This document shows, piece by piece, positions 43,036-52,370 of a DNA stretch of 61,333 nt. Location of the stretch: the NCBI GenBank assembly GCA_964654695.1, contig CAZZKJ010000010.1:1-61333 (forward strand). Reading direction: 5' to 3'. The DNA comes from CAZZKJ01 sp964654695. GTDB lineage: Bacteria > Krumholzibacteriota > Krumholzibacteriia > WVZY01. The first letter of the stretch is position 1, and the number at the start of each line of letters is the position of its first letter. Made by a program: the position numbers and the translations under genes. The notes beneath the pieces were generated by a model. It saw only the letters and a program-made list of their open reading frames with translations, did not search any database and had not been told where the DNA came from.

Positions 43036-43944
43036 TCAAGACGCGGGGGGCTTTGTTTTCCATCTCTTGTGAGCCCAGAAATAATGATCGGGGTATAAGC
43101 GTATGTAATGCTCCAGACGCTCGGTATAGTTTTGAGTCAGTAAACGCACGGCTTCTTTCTTATCAATGCCTGAGGGAGGCCAGATCGGCTTTTCGATTAT
43201 TCCCAGATGGCGCTGCCGCCCCGGTCTTCTGATAATAACGCCGCATACAATAGGGCACCCCTGTTTAACGGCGAATGTCGCCGGGCCTTTGAAAGTGGAC
43301 GCCGGTCTTCCGAAAAAATCAACGAATATACCGTTTCGGCCGGCATCCTGGTCGGCCAGCAACGCGATAATCTGGTTATCCGAGAGCACTTTCAGTACCT
43401 TCCTCAATGCCAGGCTGCGGGTAATAATCTTGATTCCCTGGGCCTGCCTCAGTCTGTTCATCAGGCCGTCCACCATTTTATTGCTTTGTTCTCCAACCAG
43501 AAAATGAACCGGATAACCATTTTGAGCCATTCCCGCGCCCAGCAGTTCCCAATTATCGAAGTGCCCTGTTATAAAAAGTATTCCCCTGCCGTGCTTCAAT
43601 GCCTCGTCCAGGTTTTCCAGTCCCTGATACTCGACCATATCAATGAGCTTCCCGGCGCTGAGCTTTTCGAAAGAAGCAAACTCAACAAGTGATTTTCCAA
43701 AATTGCGAAATGATCGCGAACCAATCCCTTCGATTTGTTTCCGTGTAAATTCACCGTCGAATGAAGCGACAAGATTTTCTATGAGCACCTTTCTTCTAAC
43801 CTTGATCAGGTGGAAAGCCGTCCACCCCAACCCAGAGCCCATGGTTCTCAGCGTACCCATAGGAACAATGCCCACCAGCCATTTCAACAGCGAAACACCG
43901 GCCATTTCTATTCGGTGTCTTATCCTCTTCCATCTGCTCATCAT
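43036..43944 (-). CDS. LpxL/HtrB-family lipid A acyltransferase
   Basis: 302 aa with an N-terminal membrane-associated helix and the catalytic HxxxxE motif in ITGHFDNWELLG. Later blocks RQAQGIKIITR, LLADQDAGRNGIFVDFFG and FAVKQGCPIV are family-typical. It would add a secondary acyl chain to lipid A, consistent with the heptose genes nearby. Which position and chain it uses cannot be told. It follows dprA by 50 bp. Confidence 0.9.
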   Translation of the reverse strand: MMSRWKRIRHRIEMAGVSLLKWLVGIVPMGTLRTMGSGLGWTAFHLIKVRRKVLIENLVASFDGEFTRKQIEGIGSRSFRNFGKSLVEFASFEKLSAGKLIDMVEYQGLENLDEALKHGRGILFITGHFDNWELLGAGMAQNGYPVHFLVGEQSNKMVDGLMNRLRQAQGIKIITRSLALRKVLKVLSDNQIIALLADQDAGRNGIFVDFFGRPASTFKGPATFAVKQGCPIVCGVIIRRPGRQRHLGIIEKPIWPPSGIDKKEAVRLLTQNYTERLEHYIRLYPDHYFWAHKRWKTKPPAS

Positions 43945-43994
43945 ATATGATAGTCGGGAAGCATCTTTTTTCTACGAGAATGATGTGCCGTCGC

Positions 43995-45134
43995 TCATGG
44001 TTTATAATAACGTCCAAGAAGATCGGCGGCTATCAAGCCTTTGAGTTCGAGGGCCGTGAGCATCTCAGCGAGTTCCGCTATTTCCACGCCGGTTTCCCTG
44101 GCCAGAGTATCGGGGTCGCAGGGAGAAGTCGTCACGGACGAGAGTACCCTTCCGAGCTTGGTTTGTTCAACTCCTGATTCTTCGACCGAAGAGGCCCTTT
44201 TGTTTTTTTCCCCTGGCTTCAATCGGCGTGTACATCCGTTTTCCAACCCCTCTTTGCGCTGGGGACGCAGAAGAGGGACGGCTTCAAGTATATCTTCCAG
44301 ACCCTCAACTACGTATGCTCCTTTCTTCAAGAGTTCATTCGTTCCGCGGCTGCGGAAATCCCCCGGGCTTCCGGGCACCGCGCCGACATCGCGCCCCTGC
44401 TCAAGGGCCCATTGAACGGTAATCAAAGCGCCGCTTCGAGGACCTGCTTCAACAACTACCACACTTCTAGATAAAGCGCTTATCAGCCTGTTTCTACGCG
44501 GAAAGGCAAACCGGCTGGGTTCGGTCTTCATCAGCTGCTCTGAGATAACGCACCCTCTGGATATTAATTTTTCCATCAACGGCCTGTTCTCGGGAGGATA
44601 GCAAATATCGACACCGGTTCCCAAAACTCCAACGGACATGCCCGGAACCGCAAGAGAGCCCTCGTGCGCAGCAGTATCAATTCCCCTTGCCATGCCGCTT
44701 GCAGTCATTATGCCTTCGCCCGCAGCATGCTCTGCCAGGCTCCTCGCGAAAGCCGTCCCCCTTGCAGTCGGTGTCCGCGAACCCACGATCGCAACCCCCC
44801 TTGAGCGCAACGAAGAGATATTTCCTTTTGCGAATATTATGGGAGGAGGCTGGGCAATATCTTTCAGGTAAGAGGGGTAGATGTCGTCATTAAAACAAAT
44901 GACGCAAACATCGTTCTTGCTCAGCGCCTCAATCTGGTTTTCAAAAACCCGCCAATTTACGCCGTCGAATTTCTTGCCGAGGATTCGGCCGCATTCCAAA
45001 CGCCGGCGGTTCGATTCGAGAAGCGAAAAAGCTTCGTTCCAATCGTCGGGAAGCTTAAAACAGTCCGCCCGGCCAAAGCCTTCCGTGCAGATAAGAGCAA
45101 GGTAAGGATAATAGGATTCCGTCACATCAACCAC
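43995..45134 (-). CDS. dprA: DNA-processing protein DprA/Smf
   Basis: 379 aa. The Rossmann-like core has VGSRTPTARGTAFARSLAEHA and ASGMARGIDTAAHEGSL, followed by the GSRGTNELLKKGA region. A C-terminal winged-helix (about 320-379) closes it. DprA loads RecA on single-stranded DNA during natural transformation; together with the type IV pilus this suggests competence, though no ComEC is seen here. The start is a GTG at 45134 or another GTG three codons later, the latter better spaced from GGGG. Confidence 0.95.
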   Translation of the reverse strand: MVDVTESYYPYLALICTEGFGRADCFKLPDDWNEAFSLLESNRRRLECGRILGKKFDGVNWRVFENQIEALSKNDVCVICFNDDIYPSYLKDIAQPPPIIFAKGNISSLRSRGVAIVGSRTPTARGTAFARSLAEHAAGEGIMTASGMARGIDTAAHEGSLAVPGMSVGVLGTGVDICYPPENRPLMEKLISRGCVISEQLMKTEPSRFAFPRRNRLISALSRSVVVVEAGPRSGALITVQWALEQGRDVGAVPGSPGDFRSRGTNELLKKGAYVVEGLEDILEAVPLLRPQRKEGLENGCTRRLKPGEKNKRASSVEESGVEQTKLGRVLSSVTTSPCDPDTLARETGVEIAELAEMLTALELKGLIAADLLGRYYKP

Positions 45135-45146
45135 CCCCCAAAAAAA

Positions 45147-46115
45147 TCATCCCAATGCATTTATAAGGGCTCCAACGAGTTCATCCAGGCCCTGCCTGCC
45201 GACCGCTGAAATGCTCAGGCTCTTTCCGGGCATATCCGGCAGAATCGTATCAATGCCGCCTCCCAGCAGGTCGCATTTTGTGAAAGCCAGGAGGCATGGT
45301 TTTTCAAGCAGACGGGTGTCGTAACGCAGGATCTCGTTCCTAACGGTTTCATAACTGCCGAGCGGATCGGGATCGGTAACATCTACCAGGAAGAGCAAAA
45401 CCCTGCACCGCTCCACATGCCGAAGAAATTCCCTGCCCATTCCCCTGCCCTTATGGGCCCCTTCGATCAAGCCGGGAATATCCACCATAACGAACGATTG
45501 GAACCGGTCGGCTTTGACGATACCCAGAACCGGAGTTCTGGTCGTAAAAGGATAGGGCGCCGTCTTGGGTTTTGCATCGCTCAATACGCTTAAAAGCGTA
45601 GATTTTCCGCTATTGGGCTTACCCACCAGTCCTACATCGGCAATCAGCTTGAGCGTGAGCTCCAGGGACCGTTTTTCTCCGGGTTTTCCCTTCGTCGATT
45701 TTGTCGGAGCCCGGTTACGGGCGCTTTTGAATTTTTCATTGCCTTTTCCTCCGCTCCCCCCGGCGGCGGCAGTAAAACGATCGCCTTTCTCCATGAGTTC
45801 GCAGAGCTCCGCTCCGCTCTGGTTATCTTTGATCACAGTGCCGGCAGGAACGGGGATTACCACTTCCCCTCCGGCTTTCCCGGATTTGCTGCTCCCCTGT
45901 CCATGGCCGCCTGACGGAGCCTTGTACGATTTTCTATAATGTAAATCAATAAGCGTCGCCACTCTTCTATCGGCTTCAATTATGATGCTTCCTCCGTTCC
46001 CGCCGTCGCCTCCGTCCGGCCCGCCTCGTGGGACATATTTTTCCCTCCTGAAACTCACGCAGCCGTTGCCGCCTTTTCCGGCTTCCACTTCTATTATTAC
46101 GTGATCTATGAACAT
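45147..46115 (-). CDS. obgE: GTPase Obg
   Basis: 322 aa. A glycine-rich Obg fold (1-157) precedes the GTPase domain with GLVGKPNSGKST, the DIPGLIEGAHKGRG switch and FTKCD. It acts in late 50S assembly and stress control. There is no C-terminal OCT domain. Upstream there are no rplU-rpmA genes, its usual neighbours; instead it has its own promoter at 46224-46252. Confidence 0.97.
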   Translation of the reverse strand: MFIDHVIIEVEAGKGGNGCVSFRREKYVPRGGPDGGDGGNGGSIIIEADRRVATLIDLHYRKSYKAPSGGHGQGSSKSGKAGGEVVIPVPAGTVIKDNQSGAELCELMEKGDRFTAAAGGSGGKGNEKFKSARNRAPTKSTKGKPGEKRSLELTLKLIADVGLVGKPNSGKSTLLSVLSDAKPKTAPYPFTTRTPVLGIVKADRFQSFVMVDIPGLIEGAHKGRGMGREFLRHVERCRVLLFLVDVTDPDPLGSYETVRNEILRYDTRLLEKPCLLAFTKCDLLGGGIDTILPDMPGKSLSISAVGRQGLDELVGALINALG

Positions 46116-46223
46116 GATTTGCCCTGTGGTAACACTTGCAATTATTCCGGGATTCTCACTGCGAAGTCATTAAGTGCGTTCAAACCGAACGGGAGGATTA
46201 AATAGAAGATTCTATTCGCTGTG

Positions 46224-46252
46224 ATTATAGCGTCACTCCGGGCGCACGTCAA
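46224..46252 (-). promoter_or_regulatory. Strong promoter of obgE
   Basis: TTGACG (46252-46247), exactly 17 nt, then a perfect TATAAT (46229-46224) on the minus strand. It adjoins the coaD stop. The predicted leader to the obgE ATG is about 100 nt and contains a small hairpin (AATAGAA/TTCTATT). Confidence 0.75.
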
Positions 46253-46753
46253 CTATTTGCTTCTCTGGCTGCGCTTCCGTTTTTTCAAGGCTTCAAGAAC
46301 CGGAGCGGGAACCAGGTGGGACACATCTCCCCCGAGACTGAAAACCTCCTTGACGAGAGAACTATGCAGATAAATATACTGTTCACTCGGCATGAGAAAT
46401 ACTGTTTCAAAATCTGGATTGAGTTTTCTGTTCATTAAGGCCAACATGAGCTCGTACTCAAAATCCGATACCGCTCTTAGCCCGCGAATGACGACGTCAA
46501 TAGAGAGCTGCTCGCATTGGTCCGCCATAAGGCCGTCGAAAGAAACGACATCCACGTTCGGTAGGTCTTTAACGCATTCTCCCACCAGCCTTTTTCTTGC
46601 GGACATGGGGAAAGATGCGTTTTTATGAACCCCTACGGCCACGGATATTATCAAGGAATCGAAAAGGCGCCCGGCCCGTTTTATTATGTCGAGATGGCCT
46701 AGGGTAATAGGGTCGAAGGTTCCTGGATACAGGGCTTTAGTCATTCGCGTCAC
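46253..46753 (-). CDS. coaD: Phosphopantetheine adenylyltransferase
   Basis: 166 aa. Converts 4'-phosphopantetheine to dephospho-CoA, the step before CoaE. The nucleotidyltransferase motif is YPGTFDPITLGHLD and the second site is HSSLVKEVFSLGGDVS. It overlaps the end of rsmD by 17 nt; an ATG three codons into the frame (46744) is an alternative start. The rsmD-coaD order is widely conserved. Confidence 0.97.
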   Translation of the reverse strand: MTRMTKALYPGTFDPITLGHLDIIKRAGRLFDSLIISVAVGVHKNASFPMSARKRLVGECVKDLPNVDVVSFDGLMADQCEQLSIDVVIRGLRAVSDFEYELMLALMNRKLNPDFETVFLMPSEQYIYLHSSLVKEVFSLGGDVSHLVPAPVLEALKKRKRSQRSK

Positions 46754-47354
46754 CTCCGATATTTCTAAAGTAGGTCATGGCTGTTTGTCCGAATTTCTTC
46801 TCCTCTTTTTCGTATGCCTCCGGGGTATTTCCAATGGAAATGGTTTTATCATGTTCAATGATCAGCAATTTAAGATTATCATACTTCTTTTTGCGGATAA
46901 TCTCCAGCAGATAAGGCAGTTTTTCATCTGAGTACGGAGGATCCGCATAAATAATATCGGGATTAATCCGCAGCGAATCTGCGCTTTTAATGAATTCATA
47001 TGCGTCACGGCAGTGAATCGCGGACCTCTGTCGTCCCAATCCACAGGCTTCCAGATTGACTTCTAAAAACTTGAGCGCCCTTCGGTCGGTTTCGACAAAA
47101 TGGATAAAAGCAGCGCCCCGGCTTGCCGCCTCAATTCCGACGGCGCCCGCCCCCGCGAAAAGATCCACAAATATCGAACCCCTGACCAGTTCGCATATCG
47201 AATCGAAAAGAGATATTTTAGCCCGTTGCATGGTCGGGCGCAGACGCCCGCTGTCCGGATAAGCCAGTTTTCTGCCCTTCAACTCTCCTGATGCAACGCG
47301 TAATGAGCATCTGTCGGCGATTCTCGATGTAAAGTTTCGTTTTTTTGAACCCAT
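46737..47354 (-). CDS. rsmD: 16S rRNA (guanine-966-N2)-methyltransferase
   Basis: 205 aa from the ATG at 47354, which follows GAAAGG. The SAM site DLFAGAGAVGIEA and the N2-methyltransferase motif DPPY (in YADPPYSDE) are present. The frame is open 22 codons further upstream but without a better ribosome site. It is followed by coaD and lies just below the pilQ terminator. Confidence 0.95.
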   Translation of the reverse strand: MGSKKRNFTSRIADRCSLRVASGELKGRKLAYPDSGRLRPTMQRAKISLFDSICELVRGSIFVDLFAGAGAVGIEAASRGAAFIHFVETDRRALKFLEVNLEACGLGRQRSAIHCRDAYEFIKSADSLRINPDIIYADPPYSDEKLPYLLEIIRKKKYDNLKLLIIEHDKTISIGNTPEAYEKEEKKFGQTAMTYFRNIGGDAND

Positions 47355-47443
47355 AGCGGCCTTTCGAAAGAGCCCCCGCAGGTAAGGAGGCACACCCTCC
47401 GAACATAGAACTATCGGCAATGAATTTCTATAAATAGAGTAAG

Positions 47444-47481
47444 AAAAAAAAGGCGGTAAGGCAAGTTCTTGCCTTACCGCC
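47444..47481 (-). terminator. Intrinsic terminator of the pil operon
   Basis: A near-perfect hairpin: GGCGGTAAGGCAAG (47481-47468 on the minus strand) pairs with CTTGCCTTACCGCC (47465-47452), followed by eight T (47451-47444). It begins about 31 nt after the pilQ stop and closes the pilM-Q transcript. Confidence 0.93.
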
Positions 47482-47512
47482 TGAGCTGCGGATCGGGTGC
47501 TCGTGGTTTCAC

Positions 47513-49426
47513 CTATGAAGAATGTTCAGCCAAATTTTCTACAACCCTGGGTGTTATGAAGATTATCAATTCACGCTTCTTTTTTGTCGTATTCTTATAC
47601 TTGAAAAGGTTTCCGATGAAGGGAATATCTTTTATCATCGGAAGTCCGCGTTCGAGAGAACTGGTTACTTCACTCATCAATCCTCCGATAACAGCAGTCT
47701 CGCCGTCATCAACGATGACGCGTGTATCGGCTTCACTCAATGAAATGATTACACCACCCTGGACAGTTGCCTGCGAACTGAGTTCGCTAACTTGAGGATT
47801 GATATCCAAAGTTATAGTTCCGTCCAGGTTGATATGCGGAGTAACCTTAAGACCTATGCCGACTTTGGTAAGTTCGGTAATGGGATTGCCGGCTTCGTCC
47901 GCAACAATAAGCGGAATTTCCTTGCCGACCAGTATGTTCGCTTCGCGATTGTCGGCAGTTATAATACGCGGGTTTGACATTATGTTCGCTTTATTGGTTT
48001 GTTCCAGCATATCCAGAACGGTCCTGAGCTCTCCCCAGGAACGCACGGTACCCAGACGGAACGTCCCCGCCGGAGCCGGAGATTGAACATCTATGACGGC
48101 ATCGCCCACCACGCCGACGTTGGCCGGAGACAGATTTAGAAAATCCCAGCGAATTCCCAAGTCCCGAGTGGCGTTGATATCAACATCGACCAATTTTGCG
48201 ATGATTTCCACTTGTTTGAGCTTCTGATCGAGGCTTCTGGCCATTTCTTCGATCTTATCTACATTTTTTAATATATCAGTAACGATAAGAGCGTTGCTTC
48301 CCGGTTCAACCTCGATATTCCCTCTTTGCGAGGCAATCCTTTTCAGCGCTTTTTGAATTTCTTCAGCGTTGGCAAAAGCCAGCGGTACGATTCTGGTCGT
48401 AAGCGGCAGCAGGTCGTCCTTTTTCCTGTTGGCCGCTTCCTTCTCCAATTCTTCCTTGGTCAGCTTTTCAGTCGTGGAAACGCGTATCACGCCGTATTGC
48501 TCTTCGCTTCCGAACCCGTGGGTTTTCAGAAGAATATCAAGAGCTTTTCGCCACGGAAGATTCTTAATGTGCGCTGTCACGTCGCCGGATACTTCGGGAC
48601 CGGATATAATATTGACCCCGGAAAATTCGGCAAAGCTTTCGAGAACGGTTTTGATATCAGCGTTTTGTACATCCAAAGTGATTTTCTTGTTGTTAGCGGC
48701 CATCCGGCCCATGCCAGATTCCTGCATGAAATCCGGAGCAGTGTTGTGCGAGAACCGGGCGCTTTTCCAGGCCGATGCCAGGGCAGCGGTTGAGGGTGTG
48801 GATTCCCGGCCTTCAAGTGAATTCGCCCCTGCGGCTGGCTGCATGTCCTCGCCGGTCAGTACGGATTTATTCGCGGATGGAGTTTCAATTTCTCTGACTG
48901 TTTCCGTTGAAACATCCGGAGACTCAACTTTGTTCCGGTTCTGTATCGGCGCCCATGATGCGGCCGTGGGATTCACCGGCGCAAACGCCGATCCGGTCAT
49001 TACCGCCGGTTTGAGACCATTTTCGTTGTAGAATTCAACTACTACCTTGTCGCCTTCTTCTTTTATTTTGTGAGTGCTTTCATCTTTCAGATCAAAAACC
49101 ACCCTTGTAATCTCATCGGGAGCATTCATGAACTGGCTTGTTCGCACTTTCTCTACGAGCCTGCCGTCACCTTCAAACTCGCGCGCGCTAAAACCGTGTT
49201 TTGCCCCAATAAAATCTATCACCAGCCTGTTGGGATTTTTCAGGAAAAAGTCCTGACATTCCATGGCGCCGGCTTTTTCTATCACGAATTTTGTAACTCC
49301 GTTATCCCGGTTCATCCTGATAGAATTGACGACCGGGGCGTCATCATCAGCAGGTGAGGCGAGCGCAACGACGCCTGCCAGAAGAATAGCGTAAAAACAG
49401 CCTTTGACAGAGAATGCCTTTCTCAT
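47513..49426 (-). CDS. pilQ: Type IV pilus secretin PilQ
   Basis: 637 aa outer-membrane channel for the pilus. Signal peptide, then an AMIN domain (about 35-130), a Ser/Pro-rich linker, the STN/N0 domain (about 245-300), an N3 unit (IVTDILKNVDKIEEM) and the secretin core with its signature VPVIGGLM-type segment (here VIGGLMSEV, KDIPFIGNLF). It starts 4 nt inside the end of pilP, so translation is coupled. One AMIN domain is seen, not the two or three of some PilQ proteins. Confidence 0.96.
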   Translation of the reverse strand: MRKAFSVKGCFYAILLAGVVALASPADDDAPVVNSIRMNRDNGVTKFVIEKAGAMECQDFFLKNPNRLVIDFIGAKHGFSAREFEGDGRLVEKVRTSQFMNAPDEITRVVFDLKDESTHKIKEEGDKVVVEFYNENGLKPAVMTGSAFAPVNPTAASWAPIQNRNKVESPDVSTETVREIETPSANKSVLTGEDMQPAAGANSLEGRESTPSTAALASAWKSARFSHNTAPDFMQESGMGRMAANNKKITLDVQNADIKTVLESFAEFSGVNIISGPEVSGDVTAHIKNLPWRKALDILLKTHGFGSEEQYGVIRVSTTEKLTKEELEKEAANRKKDDLLPLTTRIVPLAFANAEEIQKALKRIASQRGNIEVEPGSNALIVTDILKNVDKIEEMARSLDQKLKQVEIIAKLVDVDINATRDLGIRWDFLNLSPANVGVVGDAVIDVQSPAPAGTFRLGTVRSWGELRTVLDMLEQTNKANIMSNPRIITADNREANILVGKEIPLIVADEAGNPITELTKVGIGLKVTPHINLDGTITLDINPQVSELSSQATVQGGVIISLSEADTRVIVDDGETAVIGGLMSEVTSSLERGLPMIKDIPFIGNLFKYKNTTKKKRELIIFITPRVVENLAEHSS

Positions 49427-49869
49427 TTTTTATCTCCTTCTTTACGTTCAGAAAGATGCAGCGTAAACTTGGATGTCTGTCCAAAGTTTGTTACGCGCGC
49501 GACCAGGGATTTGTCTCCTATTGCCACCACCCGCCCATTACGAACTTCACTGCCGACTCTGAGGATATAACTGAATCCATTTTCATCCTCAAGAAGAGCG
49601 AACCTGTCCATGTCGCCTTTTACGATTCCAACCAGCTCGACACTGTTCAAGTTCACGGGCGACATCTTTTTGTTTTTTACGAATTCTCCAACGATCAACG
49701 AAGAAAACGGATCCCTGCGGTTGAACGCACTGTAATAATAATTATTTGCGCGCAGCTTCGCCGCTTTTGCCGTTTTAGAAAAAGATGAAGGAGGACCAAA
49801 AAGTGATATCGCTAAAACCGCTATAATCGCCGTTAAATGTCTTTTCCCGCTCCTATTCAACGGTATCAT
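49423..49869 (-). CDS. pilP: Type IV pilus assembly protein PilP
   Basis: 148 aa. An N-terminal signal sequence without a clear lipobox is followed by the RRDPFSSLI motif and a small beta domain (LNSVELVGIVKGDMDRFALLED). PilP normally is a lipoprotein linking PilNO to the secretin; here it may be a signal-anchored form. It overlaps pilO by 17 nt and pilQ by 4 nt. Confidence 0.88.
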   Translation of the reverse strand: MIPLNRSGKRHLTAIIAVLAISLFGPPSSFSKTAKAAKLRANNYYYSAFNRRDPFSSLIVGEFVKNKKMSPVNLNSVELVGIVKGDMDRFALLEDENGFSYILRVGSEVRNGRVVAIGDKSLVARVTNFGQTSKFTLHLSERKEGDKK

Positions 49870-50458
49870 TGTTAATTCCTCCCAGTAATGTGTACGCGGT
49901 TAGGGTAAAATCGGCCATAATAGTGCCGTTTGTTTTATCGTCTTTTATACGGCCTTTGGAAGATGCTGATAAGGCCAGGTTCGTGACATTAACGATTCTT
50001 TTCATATTGGCCAGCCGGCTCAGGAATATGCCCAGGTTATGATAGCCGCCCCTCACCCGTACTTTTATAGGATGACTTGTAAAGTATTCGCTTTGGGATT
50101 GCGGCATTGGTTGAAATAACATGAAATTCACTCCCGCTTTATTGCCGGCCGTTGTGACTTTTCTTAACAGATCAGGCATTTCCTTTTCTTCAGGAAGAAG
50201 TTCCTGCGCAGATACCCACTGATCGTGCAGTTTTTCATACTCAGCTTCCAGTCTTGCCAGATTCCCAACGGTTTTGCGCGCTTTCTCCAATTCTGCGCTG
50301 AGCTTGGTATATTCGCTCTCCATTGTTTTAATCCTGGCTTTTCTCGGCATGTAACAAAACGAGAACAGGTTGGAACCAAAGTAAACATAGCTTGCTATCC
50401 CAACCGCGAGTACAATGAAAATCAACCTCTGTATTTTGGGATCTCTAAGATTCATCAC
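49853..50458 (-). CDS. pilO: Type IV pilus inner-membrane protein PilO
   Basis: 201 aa. One N-terminal membrane helix (about 10-30), a coiled coil (about 38-80) and a ferredoxin-like periplasmic domain with VRGGYHNLGIFLSRLANMKRIV, the PilO pattern. It forms the alignment subcomplex with PilN and PilP. It lies 30 bp after pilN. Confidence 0.9.
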   Translation of the reverse strand: MMNLRDPKIQRLIFIVLAVGIASYVYFGSNLFSFCYMPRKARIKTMESEYTKLSAELEKARKTVGNLARLEAEYEKLHDQWVSAQELLPEEKEMPDLLRKVTTAGNKAGVNFMLFQPMPQSQSEYFTSHPIKVRVRGGYHNLGIFLSRLANMKRIVNVTNLALSASSKGRIKDDKTNGTIMADFTLTAYTLLGGINNDTVE

Positions 50459-50488
50459 GAGACCTTCCTCTCGATAACCAGCTTGTTA

Positions 50489-51049
50489 CTAGGGCGCCAA
50501 CGTCGATTCGAGTGAAAATTTTACGACATTGTACTTTAGAATCCGCCCTTCCTGGGCCAACATCAATTTTATTTTGCCGAAACGATCGGATCTCTCCAGG
50601 TTATTCATGAAATCCGCAATTATGTAGTTCGAAAATGTCACGCAATCCATGCTTACTCTAGACCCATTTTGTTCCTTCAAGGAAGTCAACCAGCAGTTAG
50701 CCGGCAGCTTTTCGCTGACATCATTGAGCATTTTCACTCTCAGATATCTATCTTTGTCCAGCGACGCGATAATGTTCAACCGTTTGTTCACTTCTTCTCT
50801 TTCATGTGTCAGCTGCCTGATTTTCTTGAGCTGCGGAGCAAGAGCGGCCGATTCCTGTTTCGCTTCCGCTATTTTTTGCTCCAGGTCTTTGACTTTCTTC
50901 GACTGCAGAGTTGAGATTGCAAAAACCATAACGGTGAACAGCACGATCACCGCCACCGGCCACACGAATGCGGCTCCCGACAGGGAGGGCAGCTTGATGC
51001 TTCTGGAGGTTTTCCTGTCTTCCAGCGGGAGCAGGTTGATCCTAATCAT
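50489..51049 (-). CDS. pilN: Type IV pilus inner-membrane protein PilN
   Basis: 186 aa. The N-terminal MIRINLLP motif binds PilM; it is followed by one membrane helix (about 31-48), a coiled coil and a small periplasmic domain. It begins 1 bp after the pilM stop. Confidence 0.93.
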   Translation of the reverse strand: MIRINLLPLEDRKTSRSIKLPSLSGAAFVWPVAVIVLFTVMVFAISTLQSKKVKDLEQKIAEAKQESAALAPQLKKIRQLTHEREEVNKRLNIIASLDKDRYLRVKMLNDVSEKLPANCWLTSLKEQNGSRVSMDCVTFSNYIIADFMNNLERSDRFGKIKLMLAQEGRILKYNVVKFSLESTLAP

Positions 51050-52108
51050 TTAGTTCCCCTCCCTTCTGAGCGCCAAACCAATGGAAACGACCAGAAGGGG
51101 CGATACCCTGTCAAAGCCATTTTCTTCGGCATCCAGCTCTTCGGAATGATTGATTTTATCGGCGGCATCATTGATCGTAAAATCAATCTGATGCTTTTCA
51201 GACAATATATCCTGCAGCCAGGGGATTCGAGCCCCGCCTCCGCTGAGAATAATTTTATCGATGCTTTCAGCGTCGCCGGCGGTTTTAAGAAAGGATATTG
51301 ATCTTTCTATGCCGGTCGACAGCTCTTCCGATGCCTCGGTGATTATTTTTCGACACTTATCTTCGTCTTCAATATCCTGCTCGCCTGTAAGCATGGCTTC
51401 CGCTTCCTCGAAGCCGATTTCCATATCTCGCTGCATGGCTTCCAGAAAAATATTGCTGCCCAGGCTCAAATCTCTTGTAAAATGCGGAATCCCGCCTTGA
51501 ATAATATTTATATTCGTTACCTCGGAACCAATGTTGACCAAACCGGTAACGTGCCCATTGTCTTCGCCTGAAGCCAGTTCATAAGCATTCTGGATAGCAA
51601 ATGAATCTACATCGATGACAACCGGCGCCAGACCTGCATCTCTTACAAGATTTGCGTGGGTATTTACCATTTCTTTTTTTGCCGCCACCAAAAGAATTTC
51701 CATTTGGTTGGCTCCAACGTCTTCTTTGAGGATCTGAAAATCGAGACAAACATCGTCGATGTCAAAAGGAACATGCTGCTCGGCTTCCCAGAAAATAGCC
51801 TCTTTAGCATCATCCGGATTCATTTTATCCATGACCACTTTCTTGACGATGACGGCTCTCCCTGAAACGGCCGTTACCACGTTTTTGCGACTTATACCCG
51901 CTTTGGCCGCGCATTCCTGGATGCCCTCCACCACGAGACTTCTGTCCATGATCTCTCCCTCGACAATCGCTTCGGGAGGGATCTTAATGATGCCGTATCT
52001 CATCAAAACCGGCTCTTCTTTCAAATGATCGATCTCGACCATTTTTATCAGACTGGAACCAACATCCAGACCGATTGAAGATTTGCCTTTCTTGGTAAAT
52101 AGATTCAT
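51050..52108 (-). CDS. pilM: Type IV pilus actin-like protein PilM
   Basis: 352 aa, cytoplasmic, actin/FtsA-like ATP-binding fold: IGLDVGSSLIKMVEI at the start, VNIGSEVTNINII and the late IILSGGGARIPWL. PilM links PilN to the motor platform. A sigma-54-type promoter lies about 115 nt upstream. It is the first gene of pilMNOPQ. Confidence 0.95.
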   Translation of the reverse strand: MNLFTKKGKSSIGLDVGSSLIKMVEIDHLKEEPVLMRYGIIKIPPEAIVEGEIMDRSLVVEGIQECAAKAGISRKNVVTAVSGRAVIVKKVVMDKMNPDDAKEAIFWEAEQHVPFDIDDVCLDFQILKEDVGANQMEILLVAAKKEMVNTHANLVRDAGLAPVVIDVDSFAIQNAYELASGEDNGHVTGLVNIGSEVTNINIIQGGIPHFTRDLSLGSNIFLEAMQRDMEIGFEEAEAMLTGEQDIEDEDKCRKIITEASEELSTGIERSISFLKTAGDAESIDKIILSGGGARIPWLQDILSEKHQIDFTINDAADKINHSEELDAEENGFDRVSPLLVVSIGLALRREGN

Positions 52109-52221
52109 TAGTGCACCAGCCTTAGCTTCGATTCGAAATTGACCCGACTTCTTTTATCCACGGGATATGTATGTTTAAACAGGTTCGTCAAAATACTTGC
52201 GATTTGCCTGAGGGATTCTTC

Positions 52222-52236
52222 GCAACAAATATGCCA
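52222..52236 (-). promoter_or_regulatory. Sigma-54-type promoter of pilMNOPQ
   Basis: TGGCATA-TTTG-TTGC on the minus strand, followed by GAA. GG and GC are 12 nt apart as required for sigma-54. Predicted start near 52210, about 100 nt before pilM. It matches the pilA promoter at 11 of 15 positions and in the GAA that follows. Confidence 0.68.
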
Positions 52237-52272
52237 GTAATGCCCCGGTCATATACCTGCATACCCTTGTGT

Positions 52273-52288
52273 GTTACATATGGTTACA
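52273..52288 (+). repeat. Tandem GTTACA boxes upstream of the pilM promoter
   Basis: GTTACA at 52273-52278 and 52283-52288, 10 bp (one helix turn) apart, inside GTGTTACATATGGTTACAC. It lies about 63-78 bp upstream of the predicted start, so it could bind an activator such as PilR. No experimental motif is known to me for this organism. Confidence 0.35.
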
Positions 52289-52370
52289 CTATTTTCTCTG
52301 TTGGGGCGCTCTGCCGTCCTAACGGTCATCTTGCAAAGTGCATAGTCCGTACATCTTGCGCAATGGGCCG

